Source: Mycobacterium sp. 852013-50091_SCH5140682 (GTDB taxonomy: Bacteria; Actinomycetota; Actinomycetes; Mycobacteriales; Mycobacteriaceae). Taken from it: 61,491 nucleotides of DNA. Shown here piece after piece: positions 36,974-47,304 of the stretch. Numbering within the stretch: the first letter of the stretch is position 1; every line of letters starts with the position of its first letter. The stretch spans positions 1 to 61,491 of the forward strand of contig NZ_LZTB01000110.1 of the NCBI RefSeq assembly GCF_001665685.1, read 5' to 3'. The notes beneath the pieces were generated by a model that saw only the letters and a program-made list of their open reading frames with translations, had not been told where the DNA came from and did no database searches. A program made the translations under genes and the position numbers.

Positions 36974-39039
36974 CGCGGGTTCTCGTGTCCGTGGGCCGCG
37001 GCCAGGGCGGTCATCATCGCCCGCGACTTGACCACGGTCTCGTCGAACTCGCCTGCCGGATCGGAGAGGGCGACGATGGCGCCGCCGACACCGAAACTCA
37101 CCCGGCCGTCGTTGACCACCAAGGTTCGGATCACGATGGACAGGTCGCTCGCACCGGACAGCGAAAACCAGCCGAGCGCACCGGAATACACGCCCCTGGG
37201 GCCCTGCTCGAGCCGGTCGATGATCTCCATGGTCCGGACCTTGGGGGCACCGGTCATCGACCCGCCGGGGAACGCGGCGCGGACGCAGTCGACTGCGGTA
37301 CGGCCCGGGGCGAGGGTGCCGCGGATCGTGGAGACGAGCTGGTGCACCGCGGCATAGGTCTCGACGTCGAACAGCTTGGGCACGTGGACCGATCCCACCG
37401 AGCAGACCGTGTTGAGATCGTTGCGGAGCAGGTCCACGATCATCAGGTTCTCGGCGCGGTCCTTCGGGTTGGCGCGCAGTTCCCGCACCATGGCCTCGTC
37501 CTCGGTCGCGTCGTCGCCCCTGGGGCGGGTGCCCTTGATCGGCTTCGCCTCGACGGCCCCGTGCAGATCGATCGAGAGGAACCGCTCGGGAGACGCGCTG
37601 AGCACGGCCACGTCGCCGAAGTCGAGCAGGGCCCCGAACGGGACGGGGCTCACCCGGCGAAGGTGCGCGAAGGTGGGCAGCACGTCGACCTGCGTGTGGA
37701 CGGTGACCATGTTGGTCATGCAGATCTCGTAGGATTCACCGGCGTTGATCTCGTCGAAGCACTCGTCGATTCGCTTGAGGTAGGCGGCCCGGTCGTGCCG
37801 GAGCTCGACGTTCATGCCGGTGTCGGAATCGGTCATGGCCGGGCCTGACAGCGCCGACGCCGGAGCCGGGTCGACGGGAGCGGCGGGAATCGTCCTCAGC
37901 GCCGAAGCGGTCGTCGCGAACCAGGCCTCGGCCTGGGCGGTGTCACCCGAAAGGGACAGCGCCAGAAGATAACTGGTTTGGGTGGCATGATCCACGACGA
38001 GGGCCCGATCAGCGAACAACAGGGCGGCGTCGGGTGTATCGGACTGGTGGGCGGCGGCGCCCCCGGTCTCGGCCTTGAGCTCGTAACCCAGATAGCCGAC
38101 GTAACCGAGGTTGAACTCGAAGGGCAGGCCGTCGGGCGCCGGTACCTCCCGGGCACGCAGTTGTTCATCCAGATAATCGAAGAACTGTTGGCGAACCCGC
38201 TCAGTGGTCCCGTCTGCCCGCCCGACGACGACCTCGCGGTCGGCGACGCTGTAGGTCACATGCTCAGCGAGCGGACCGTCGCCGTTGCCCATGATCGAGA
38301 AGCGCGACAGCCCGTCGATCACCGAGCTGCTGTCGAGCCAGAAGCCGTGGTTACCGCCGGCGAACAGAGCGCTGTAGGCCGCCAACGCCTCGGGGTGGAC
38401 ATCGAGGTGCTGCACGTGCAGGTCGTAGCGAGGCTGCTCCGGCTCACCGGTCTGTGCGGACACCGAGTGGTCGGCGGCAAGCGCGAAGAAGTTGGCCAAC
38501 AACTCGTGGCCGTAGCTGCTGCTGATCGACTCGGGGTGAAACTGCAAGCCCCACAGCGGAAGCCGGCGGTGGCGTACGCCCATCACGACGCCGTCCTCGG
38601 TCCACGCCAGCTCCTCGAGCTCGTCGGGAAGCGAGGTAACCGCCAGCGAGTGGTAGCGCACGACCTCGAACGGCGAGGGTATGCCCGCGAAGAGGTCGAC
38701 GCCTGTGTGCCGAACCGCCGAGATGCGCCCGTGCATCGGTTCAGGTGCGTTGACGACCGCCCCGCCGAAGAGGTGGCAGAGGCCCTGGTGGCCGAGGCAG
38801 ACACCGAGCACCGGTAGACCGCTGTCGAGGATCACGCGGGCACTCACACCGAAGTCGCGGTCACGGTCGGGCCTGCCGGGGCCCGGCGAGATCACGGCGG
38901 CATCGAATTCGTCGAATCGGAGGTCCGCCCAAGGGGTGTCGTTGCGGACGACGGTCGGCGGCTGCCCGCTCACCTCGCCGATCAATTGGTAGAGGTTGTA
39001 GGTGAATGAGTCGTAGTTGTCGACGAGCAGGACGCGCAT
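36970..39039 (-). CDS. papA: 4-amino-4-deoxychorismate synthase, fused PabA-PabB type (PapA-like)
   Basis: 689 residues. The glutamine amidotransferase domain (1-190) has Cys81 in GVCLGHQG and His168/Glu170 in FHPES. The chorismate-binding domain follows, with PIKGTRPRG (about 500), the Lys distinguishing aminodeoxychorismate synthase from anthranilate synthase, and FPGGSMTGAPK near the end. It converts chorismate and glutamine to 4-amino-4-deoxychorismate. The ATG overlaps the mutase stop (TGATG). A folate role cannot be excluded by sequence, but no aminodeoxychorismate lyase follows and PapB/PapC flank it. Confidence 0.9.
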   Translation of the reverse strand: MRVLLVDNYDSFTYNLYQLIGEVSGQPPTVVRNDTPWADLRFDEFDAAVISPGPGRPDRDRDFGVSARVILDSGLPVLGVCLGHQGLCHLFGGAVVNAPEPMHGRISAVRHTGVDLFAGIPSPFEVVRYHSLAVTSLPDELEELAWTEDGVVMGVRHRRLPLWGLQFHPESISSSYGHELLANFFALAADHSVSAQTGEPEQPRYDLHVQHLDVHPEALAAYSALFAGGNHGFWLDSSSVIDGLSRFSIMGNGDGPLAEHVTYSVADREVVVGRADGTTERVRQQFFDYLDEQLRAREVPAPDGLPFEFNLGYVGYLGYELKAETGGAAAHQSDTPDAALLFADRALVVDHATQTSYLLALSLSGDTAQAEAWFATTASALRTIPAAPVDPAPASALSGPAMTDSDTGMNVELRHDRAAYLKRIDECFDEINAGESYEICMTNMVTVHTQVDVLPTFAHLRRVSPVPFGALLDFGDVAVLSASPERFLSIDLHGAVEAKPIKGTRPRGDDATEDEAMVRELRANPKDRAENLMIVDLLRNDLNTVCSVGSVHVPKLFDVETYAAVHQLVSTIRGTLAPGRTAVDCVRAAFPGGSMTGAPKVRTMEIIDRLEQGPRGVYSGALGWFSLSGASDLSIVIRTLVVNDGRVSFGVGGAIVALSDPAGEFDETVVKSRAMMTALAAAHGHENPR

Positions 39040-39380
39040 CAGGCGGCGCTCCCGTCGATGCCTGCGCCGATGATCAGATCCTCGATGCGGCAGGTCTCCC
39101 CGATGATCAGATCGTAGAGCTGCTTCATGAAGGTCACATCCAGATCGTTGGCCTCGGCGAAGCGGGCGGCCCGCTGCTGCACAACACCGATGCGGTGGGG
39201 TTGCATCATCGGCACGCCGTGCTCGCGCTTGTAGTGGGCGATGCTGCGGCACACCGCAATACGTGCGCCGAGTGCGCTGAGAAACTGCGCGTCGATCCGA
39301 TCGAGGTCGGCGCGCAGCGTCTCAAGGGCGCCCTGGTCCGTTTTCCGCCTGGCTGCTCCCAGGTCTGCCATGTCTCTCAT
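39039..39380 (-). CDS. papB: chorismate mutase-type 4-amino-4-deoxychorismate mutase (PapB-like)
   Basis: 113 residues, a small AroQ-fold helical protein: LRADLDRIDAQFLSALGARI, then IAHYKREHG and RIGVVQQRAARFAE match the first two helices and active-site Arg/Lys positions of chorismate mutases. It rearranges 4-amino-4-deoxychorismate to 4-amino-4-deoxyprephenate. I chose ATG 39380 because GGAGAT lies 7 bases upstream; an in-frame upstream ATG at 39422 is less likely. It sits between the PaaK-like gene and papA in one operon. Confidence 0.85.
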   Translation of the reverse strand: MRDMADLGAARRKTDQGALETLRADLDRIDAQFLSALGARIAVCRSIAHYKREHGVPMMQPHRIGVVQQRAARFAEANDLDVTFMKQLYDLIIGETCRIEDLIIGAGIDGSAA

Positions 39381-39450
39381 AACTTGATCTCCTGTTCCCG
39401 GCGATGTCTTCTCGGAGCGCACCGGAGGTCCCGGGCGCCAAGGGCTTTCG

Positions 39451-40827
39451 TCAAATCCCGGCCTGGTAGAGCACAGGCACCTTTCCGCGCTGCGAGCGCG
39501 CGAACTGGCCGATGTCGGCTCGCCGCACCTCGAAATCGAGGCATCGGGGGCTCACGATGACCTCGTGGATCTCGTGGGCGCCGTGTAGAGCGGTCCGCAC
39601 CGCGTCAGTCGTGATGCCGTCCGGCGTCGCCGCCGACAACAGCAGGAGCACCCGGTATTTGTGGCCTTCCCACAACACCTGAAGCTGGCAGTCGGTTGAG
39701 TTCGACACACCCAGGGTTGCGAGCGCTGTCACGAGGTGGTCACTGGAGAACGTGATGGTGTCGACGGTCATCGAGGACGGCATGCGGCCGAGGAGCAGCA
39801 CCGTTCGGACAGCACTCCCGCACGCACACCCGCCCGTCAACAGCCGGCCCCTGTCTCCGAGCCGATAGCGGAAGAGCGCCATCCCGGAGGTCGTCAACGG
39901 TGTGACGACGAGTTCGCCGGGTGTTCCGGCGGGCACCGATCGTCCGGTCTCGTCGACAACCTCCAGCACGACGGCGTCCTCGTGGAGGTGGTGTACGGCG
40001 CCCGACTGGTGGCGGCACTGGTATCCCACCGGGCCGGTCTCGGACGTCGAGTAGGCCAGCGACCGCACGACGAGATCCGGTGCGGCAGAACGCACGACGC
40101 GCTCCCGCTCGGCTCCCAGCGATTCACCGATGAAAAGGAAGTTCCGCAGCGGCAGCCGATGCCCGGCCAGCAGCTCCGCTCCGTACGCGGGTGACGCCAC
40201 CAGTGTGTCGATCCCGTGTGCGTCGATGACTGCTGCGGCGTCGGCAGCCGCGGTGTACTCGCCCATCGCGAAGGACAGCGCAGGCAGCGACCGCGCGATG
40301 TCCTGGACGAACAGGAACGCACCGTTCAGGTCCCCGGGGAACAGGCAGTTCGCGATCCGGTTCGGCGTGGTCGCCAACGCTGCGCGTACGCCGCGAGCGC
40401 CCAGATGCTGGACCCGGTCGGTGAAATCCCATGAGTGATAGAGGATTTTGGGTCGACTTGCCGTGCCGCTCGATCGCAGCACGAGCCCGGGACTCTGGTC
40501 GAAGAGGAGGTCGGCCGAATGTGGCGGGCACCCCGCGGCCAGGTCCCCGGCGGAGAGGAGGGGCAGTGCCTCGAGATCGTCGGCCGTCTCGACGGCCGCT
40601 AGACCGGGGAATCGCCGCCACACGTTGACGGACTGGCGCGCGGCCGCAACGGTGGCACGCAGATTGCGCTGTTGCGCGGCGTCGATCTCGTCGCGCGTGA
40701 GCGAGTCGAGGTTGTGGGCGAGACGGATACCTGCCACGTCGCGCAACCGCGGCTTGCGGGCGCGGTCGCCCGCCGTCGCGGCGCGGACTTGCGGGATCGA
40801 CGCCGTGTCGGGGTGGTACGTGGTCAT
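39451..40827 (-). CDS. PaaK-like adenylate-forming enzyme
   Basis: 458 residues. ANL-superfamily motifs of the phenylacetate-CoA-ligase branch: LVLRSSGTASRPK (about 114-126), YSTSETG, RYRLGDRGRL and a C-terminal Lys in QRGKVPV. It would adenylate an aryl or amino-acid carboxylate; no carrier protein is encoded nearby, so CoA or direct transfer is expected. It heads the eight-gene operon, behind the second copy of the shared leader. It could instead be the diazotising enzyme, since the two ANL proteins here cannot be assigned with certainty. Confidence 0.82.
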   Translation of the reverse strand: MTTYHPDTASIPQVRAATAGDRARKPRLRDVAGIRLAHNLDSLTRDEIDAAQQRNLRATVAAARQSVNVWRRFPGLAAVETADDLEALPLLSAGDLAAGCPPHSADLLFDQSPGLVLRSSGTASRPKILYHSWDFTDRVQHLGARGVRAALATTPNRIANCLFPGDLNGAFLFVQDIARSLPALSFAMGEYTAAADAAAVIDAHGIDTLVASPAYGAELLAGHRLPLRNFLFIGESLGAERERVVRSAAPDLVVRSLAYSTSETGPVGYQCRHQSGAVHHLHEDAVVLEVVDETGRSVPAGTPGELVVTPLTTSGMALFRYRLGDRGRLLTGGCACGSAVRTVLLLGRMPSSMTVDTITFSSDHLVTALATLGVSNSTDCQLQVLWEGHKYRVLLLLSAATPDGITTDAVRTALHGAHEIHEVIVSPRCLDFEVRRADIGQFARSQRGKVPVLYQAGI

Positions 40828-40923
40828 GACTCAAATGGTCGTGATCACGCCCTGTTCGCGTAATCGCCGGCGCTACCAGATTCCACCTGACGATGGGACA
40901 GGTTTTCCTAGCCGCCGGGTAAG
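40825..40923 (-). promoter_or_regulatory. shared leader/promoter copy 2 (pap operon)
   Basis: Matches 29789-29887 without gaps, including the first codon and the start-proximal block CGACCATTTGAGTCATG, GGCGATTACGCG and AACCTGTCC. Conservation stops at about 40923, 29 bases from the end of the choD-like gene. It is probably the binding region for a common regulator of both operons. Confidence 0.8.
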
Positions 40924-40951
40924 CACCGGGTGGGGCTGCGTCGCCCCGGAA

Positions 40952-42688
40952 CTACCCGCCCGTGTTGACCGGCTCGATCGGCAACCGCCGTAACGCACCT
41001 GGGGCCTCGGCAGGCACCACGGGATGCGACGGTGCGATCGGATCGAGCCGCTGGTAGGGCTCGCCCTGGGCCGGCCGGGTGTCTTCCTCGCCCTTGTTCG
41101 GCCACAGCGATGCCGCCCGCTCGGCCTGCGCGGTGATCGAAAGCGACGGATTCACACCGAGATTCGCTGAGATCGCGGCACCGTCGGCGACGTGGAGGGT
41201 CGGGTAGTTGTACACCCGCTGATACGGATCGATCACACCGTGTTCGGCGTCCGCACCGATCGCGGCGCCGCCGAGGAAGTGCGCGGTCAACGGAATGTTG
41301 AACAGTTCTCCCCAGGTGCCGCCCGCGATGCCGCCGACCTTCTCCGCCATCCGCCGGGTGAACTCGTTGCCCACCGGGATCCACGTCGGGTTCGGTTCGC
41401 CGTGGCCCTGTTTGGACGTCAGCACCCGCCTGCCGCCCGGGCCGCGTTTGGTGAAGGTGGTGATCGAATTGTCCAGATGCTGCATCACCAGGGCGATGAC
41501 CGTCCGCTCACTCCACCGTGCCGGATTCAGCAGCCGAATCAGCAGCCCCGGACGCTCACGGCTCTGGTCGAGGAACTGCCGCCAGCGCGGCACATCGGTG
41601 CCGCCGGGGCCGGTGCCGTCGGTCATCAGCGTCTGCAGAAGGCCCATCGCGTTGGAGCCCTTGCCGTAGCGCACGGGTTCGACGTGGGTGTCGGCGGTCG
41701 GGTGCACCGACGACGTGATGGCCACGCCATGGGTGAGGTCCAGATCCGGTGACACCGTGAGGGTTTGGGCCCCGACGATCGACTCGGAGTTGGTGCGGGT
41801 CAACACGCCGAGTTTGGCCGACAACCGGCTCAGTTTGCCGGTGTCGCGCATCTTGAACAGCAGCTTCTGCGTGTTGTACGTGCCCGCCGCCAGAATGAGG
41901 TGCGTCGCGGTGAAGGTCTTGCGGTCCCGGCGCAGCTTGCTGCCGGTCTTGACCGTGGTGACCTCCCACAGACCGTCGCCACGCTGCTCGAACCCGGTGA
42001 CCGTCGTCATCGGATGCACCCGCGCGCCTGCCGATTCCGCGAGGCCGAGGTAGTTCTTGACCAACGTGTTCTTGGCACCGTGGCGGCAGCCCGTCATACA
42101 TTCGCCGCATTCCAGGCAGCCGGTGCGGGCCGGCCCGGCGCCCCCGAAGAACGGGTCGGGCACTGTCTTGCCGGGAGTCTTCTCGCCGTCGAGCCCGAAG
42201 AACACACCGACCGGGGTGGAGACGAAGGTGTCCCCGCAGCCCATGTCGTCGGCGACCTCTTTGACGATGCGGTCGGCATCGGTGAAGGTCGGGTTCTTCA
42301 CCACACCGAGCATGCGCTGGGCCTGCTCGTAGTGCGGCATGAGCTCGGCACGCCAGTCGGTGATGTCTTTCCACTGCGGGTCGTTGAAGAACGGGGCCGG
42401 CGGCACGTACAGCGTGTTGGCGTAGTTCAGCGATCCGCCGCCGACACCCGCACCGGCCAGGATCATCACGTTGCGCAGCAGGTGTATGCGCTGGATGCCG
42501 TACATGCCGAGTTGCGGCGCCCAGAGGAACTTACGCAGGTCCCACGAGGTCTTGGCGAAGTCGGCGTCGCTGAACCGCCTGCCGGCCTCCAGGACACCGA
42601 CGCGGTAACCCTTTTCGGTCAGCCGCAGCGCACTGACGCTGCCGCCGAACCCGGAACCGATAACCAAGACGTCGTAGTCAGGCTTCAT
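40952..42688 (-). CDS. choD: GMC-family cholesterol oxidase-like protein (ChoD)
   Basis: 578 residues. FAD-binding GSGFGGSVSALRL at the N terminus, GAGVGGGSLNYAN, and a Cys-rich segment (CLECGECMTGCRHGAKNT, about 190-207) typical of the ChoD group, with a C-terminal GMC segment ISANLGVNPSLSITAQAE. Annotated in mycobacteria as cholesterol oxidase (Rv3409c), although the physiological substrate is debated. Start is ATG at 42688. It marks the return to conserved gene order after the biosynthetic island. Confidence 0.9.
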   Translation of the reverse strand: MKPDYDVLVIGSGFGGSVSALRLTEKGYRVGVLEAGRRFSDADFAKTSWDLRKFLWAPQLGMYGIQRIHLLRNVMILAGAGVGGGSLNYANTLYVPPAPFFNDPQWKDITDWRAELMPHYEQAQRMLGVVKNPTFTDADRIVKEVADDMGCGDTFVSTPVGVFFGLDGEKTPGKTVPDPFFGGAGPARTGCLECGECMTGCRHGAKNTLVKNYLGLAESAGARVHPMTTVTGFEQRGDGLWEVTTVKTGSKLRRDRKTFTATHLILAAGTYNTQKLLFKMRDTGKLSRLSAKLGVLTRTNSESIVGAQTLTVSPDLDLTHGVAITSSVHPTADTHVEPVRYGKGSNAMGLLQTLMTDGTGPGGTDVPRWRQFLDQSRERPGLLIRLLNPARWSERTVIALVMQHLDNSITTFTKRGPGGRRVLTSKQGHGEPNPTWIPVGNEFTRRMAEKVGGIAGGTWGELFNIPLTAHFLGGAAIGADAEHGVIDPYQRVYNYPTLHVADGAAISANLGVNPSLSITAQAERAASLWPNKGEEDTRPAQGEPYQRLDPIAPSHPVVPAEAPGALRRLPIEPVNTGG

Positions 42689-42771
42689 CCGAACAGTATG
42701 GACCTACCCATAGGTAACGAGCTAGACAGGAGGGCCTAACTTGTAAAGAAGCGCCTTTCGCCGAGAGCGAA

Positions 42772-43908
42772 TCAGGACCCGACGGTCAAGCCGACCTTCT
42801 GGAACTCCTTGAGGTCGCAATACCCGGCCTTGGCCATAGCCCGGCGCAGACCGCCGACCAGGTTCAACGAACCGAACGGATCGTCGGACGGGCCGTTGAG
42901 CACGGTCTGCAGCGACGGTCGCTCCCCCATCGCGATCTGCAGCAGCGCACCGCGCGGCAGCGACGGGTGCGCAGCAGCCGCCGGCCAGAACCAGCCTCCG
43001 CCGAGCGCCTCGGCCGCCGAGGACAGCGGGGTGCCCAGCACCACGGCGTCGGCGCCGCAGGCGATCGCCTTGGCCAGGTCGCCCGAGGTGTGGATGTCGC
43101 CGTCGGCCAGCACGTGCACGTAGCGGCCGCCGGTCTCGTCGAGGTACTCGCGGCGGGCTGCGGCGGCGTCGGCGATGGCCGTGGCCATCGGCACGCTGAT
43201 ACCCAGCACCTCGTCGCTCGTGGTGACGCCGCGCGTCGAGCCGTAGCCGACGATGACACCGGCCGCTCCGGTCCGCATCAGGTGCAGGGCGGTGCGGTGG
43301 TCCAGCACGCCGCCTGCCACCACCGGCACGTCGAGCTCGGAGATGAACTTCTTGAGGTTGAGCGGCTCGCCGTCCTGCGCGACCCGCTCGGCGGAGATGA
43401 TGGTGCCCTGGATGACCAACAGGTCGATGCCAGCTGCCACCAGGGCCGGCGTCAGCGCCTGGGCGTTCTGCGGGCTGACCCGCACCGCGGTCGTCACTCC
43501 GGCTTCCCGGATGCGCGCCACCGACTGGCCGAGCAGGTCGGGGTCCAGCGGTGCGGCGTGCAGCTGCTGCAGCAGTCGGATCGCGGCCGAAGGCTCAGGC
43601 TCTTTCGCGGCAGCCTCGACTACCTGCGCGATCTTCTCCTCGACGTCGGCGTGCCTGCCGATCAGGCCTTCGCCGTTGAGCACTCCGAGCCCGCCGAGGC
43701 GCCCGAGTTCGATCGCGAATTCCACCGACACCAGCGCATCGGTGGGGTGGGCGACCACGGGGATCTCGAACCGGTAGGCGTCGAGCTGCCACGCCGTAGA
43801 CACGTCTTTCGACGACCGGGTGCGCCGTGACGGCACGATGTTGATGTCGTCGAGTTCATAGGTTCGGCGGGCGGTTCTGCCCATGCCGATTTCGACCATG
43901 TCACGCAT
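42772..43908 (-). CDS. guaB3: GuaB3, IMP dehydrogenase-family protein
   Basis: 378 residues. Contains the TIM-barrel of the IMPDH/GMP-reductase family without CBS domains; the N terminus (GMGRTARRTYELDDI) and C terminus (AKAGYCDLKEFQKVGLTV) are near identical to mycobacterial GuaB3 (Rv3410c). It lacks the IMPDH catalytic Cys loop of GuaB2, and its cellular role is not fully settled. ATG 43908 follows AGAGAGG; ATG 43899 is an alternative start. It is 43 bases downstream of guaB2. Confidence 0.94.
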   Translation of the reverse strand: MRDMVEIGMGRTARRTYELDDINIVPSRRTRSSKDVSTAWQLDAYRFEIPVVAHPTDALVSVEFAIELGRLGGLGVLNGEGLIGRHADVEEKIAQVVEAAAKEPEPSAAIRLLQQLHAAPLDPDLLGQSVARIREAGVTTAVRVSPQNAQALTPALVAAGIDLLVIQGTIISAERVAQDGEPLNLKKFISELDVPVVAGGVLDHRTALHLMRTGAAGVIVGYGSTRGVTTSDEVLGISVPMATAIADAAAARREYLDETGGRYVHVLADGDIHTSGDLAKAIACGADAVVLGTPLSSAAEALGGGWFWPAAAAHPSLPRGALLQIAMGERPSLQTVLNGPSDDPFGSLNLVGGLRRAMAKAGYCDLKEFQKVGLTVGS

Positions 43909-43951
43909 GACGAGCCTCTCTTGTGCGTGTGCTTCGGCGCTCGAGCGCCCG

Positions 43952-45493
<1,542 letters not shown>

Positions 45494-45685
45494 GGGCGGG
45501 CCTCCAGATAACAGGCGGTCGCAGAGCTTTATCCCTAATCCTATCGGCTCGCCAGGCGGGCTCGGCGCCACCGCCGCTATGGCGGCCGACTCGCGATGTG
45601 CATTGACTGCCCGGCCGCCGCGTCGCACGTCGCAGCACCTTGCGCGGCTGGCGCGATACCTGTGCTGCTGCGTAGTGTGGATCTC

Positions 45686-46090
45686 GTGCGTGACCACCTA
45701 CCACCTGGTTTGCCACCCGACCCCTTCGCCGACGATCCGTCTGATCCGTCGGCAGCGCTTGATGCCATCGAGCCGGGCCAGCCTCTGGACCCCCAGGAGC
45801 GCACCGCCGTCGAGGCCGACTTGGCAGACCTGGCGGTGTACGAGGCGTTGCTGGCGCACAAAGGTATCCGCGGCCTCGTGGTGTCGTGCGACGAATGCCA
45901 GCAGGACCACTACCACGACTGGGACATGCTGCGCGCCAACCTGCTGCAGCTGCTCGTCGACGGCACGGTCCGCCCGCACGAGCCGGCCTACGATCCCGAG
46001 CCCGACGCCTACGTGACCTGGGATTACTGCCGCGGTTATGCCGACGCCTCGCTCAACGAAGCGACGTCGGAATCCGACGGCTACCGCTGA
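45686..46090 (+). CDS. conserved actinobacterial protein, Rv3412-like (DUF5319 type)
   Basis: 134 residues, acidic. The CDECQQDHYHDWDML segment (Cys-x2-Cys followed by His-rich residues) could bind a metal, and the C terminus DYCRGYADASLNEA is strongly conserved in mycobacteria. The GTG at 45686 gives the start seen in the M. tuberculosis protein. It is divergent from guaB2, and its last ten bases overlap the end of rsdA. Function unknown. Confidence 0.85.
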   Translation: MRDHLPPGLPPDPFADDPSDPSAALDAIEPGQPLDPQERTAVEADLADLAVYEALLAHKGIRGLVVSCDECQQDHYHDWDMLRANLLQLLVDGTVRPHEPAYDPEPDAYVTWDYCRGYADASLNEATSESDGYR

Positions 46091-47304
46091 CCGCCGCCTC
46101 CCAGTCCCAACCCGGGTAGCCCGGGTATTTCGATGACCGTGGTGACCGGCAGCTGAGGGACGGCTGCGCGCCCGGGTGGTGTGCCTGAACCCTGTTGCTG
46201 CTGTGGCGGCGCGTCCTCACCGTGCTGCGCGGGCCCTTCACCACCACCTGTCGCTCCGCCGCGTGCCGGGACGGTCACCGTGGGCTCGGCCGCAGGGGGA
46301 ACACTCACCGTCGGCATGGTCGTGGTCTGGGTGTGCGTCGGTGACGGCACCACCGACGAGGGCACCGTCGACACCGCCGAGGACGGCGTCACTTCCGCGC
46401 GTGGACCGGGCGACGACGGGGCCGCGGTAGTGGTCGCCGGGTTCGGCGACGACGGCGAGGTCTCGGTCGACGCCGACGGAGCGGGCCCGCCCGATGCCGG
46501 GGACGACGACGGCAATGCCGAGGTGTCGGACGGCGGCGTGGTGTCCGACGGGGCCGGGCTGGTGCCCGTCGGCGCCGAGGTGGACGGAGCCGACGTCGAC
46601 GGCGTGCTCGTCGGCGCCGAGGTGTCGGACGCACTCGGGGAGCTCGACGGGCTGCTCTGCGTCGCAGGCACCTCCGGCAGCACGATCGGCGGCGCGTTCG
46701 GCGGTACCGTCGCATTCGGGTCGCGGTTCTCGACCTTGACCGACAACTGCTGTAGCTGATCGACCAGCTGCTGTTTGCGCTGGGTGTCGTCGACGGTCGC
46801 CACCGTGGTGGTCACGGTGCTCAGCTTCTCCTGAGCGGCCTGCCACTGCCCCTGGTCGATGAGCTGCTGAACCTGCGCGAGTTCGGCCGAGGCCAGTTCG
46901 ACGTTGACGTCGCGGGTCGGCCGTTCGCCGAACAGCGTGGTGCGCATGCCGTAGAGGGCGTCACCGGGCCCGGCGCCGTACACCGCCGCGCCGAACCCAC
47001 CCAGGCACAGCACCGCGGCCGCCACCGAGCCGACCAACGCCAGCGGCAGTCGAGGCCGCCTGCCCCTGGTGCCGCTGTCGAGGGCAGCGATCGCGTCGCG
47101 CGTCGTCACGACACCGGACGTGGGTCGCCGCGCCTCATCGCGCCAGCCGGCGAGGAGCTGGGCCAGCTCAGCTTCTGCAGGGTCGGTTGCGTACACCTGG
47201 CGGTCCAGCGAGAGCGACTCGATGAACCGATCGGTGCGGTTGATCTCGTTGAGTGAGGGATCGCCACCATTGGACGTCCAGCGGCCGAAGTCAGGCATAG
47301 TCAC
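46081..47304 (-). CDS. rsdA: RsdA, anti-sigma-D factor
   Basis: 407 residues. The N-terminal cytoplasmic part (about 1-85) contains the sigma-binding region, then one transmembrane helix (LPLALVGSVAAAVLCLGGFG, about 86-105) and an outer domain with a helical repeat. A long Ser/Thr/Pro-rich low-complexity stretch (about 225-360) follows. RsdA binds SigD and holds it at the membrane until regulated proteolysis. The start overlaps the sigD end; GTG 47304 and ATG 47298 are both possible. Equivalent to Rv3413c; the low-complexity region is longer than I would expect and is a likely site of length variation. Confidence 0.9.
   Translation of the reverse strand: MTMPDFGRWTSNGGDPSLNEINRTDRFIESLSLDRQVYATDPAEAELAQLLAGWRDEARRPTSGVVTTRDAIAALDSGTRGRRPRLPLALVGSVAAAVLCLGGFGAAVYGAGPGDALYGMRTTLFGERPTRDVNVELASAELAQVQQLIDQGQWQAAQEKLSTVTTTVATVDDTQRKQQLVDQLQQLSVKVENRDPNATVPPNAPPIVLPEVPATQSSPSSSPSASDTSAPTSTPSTSAPSTSAPTGTSPAPSDTTPPSDTSALPSSSPASGGPAPSASTETSPSSPNPATTTAAPSSPGPRAEVTPSSAVSTVPSSVVPSPTHTQTTTMPTVSVPPAAEPTVTVPARGGATGGGEGPAQHGEDAPPQQQQGSGTPPGRAAVPQLPVTTVIEIPGLPGLGLGGGGQR

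Noticed and set aside
36970..39039. Folate-pathway PabAB or anthranilate synthase
   Set aside because: PIKGT argues against anthranilate synthase. A folate role is not supported because a chorismate mutase and a prephenate-type dehydrogenase overlap it and no lyase gene is present.
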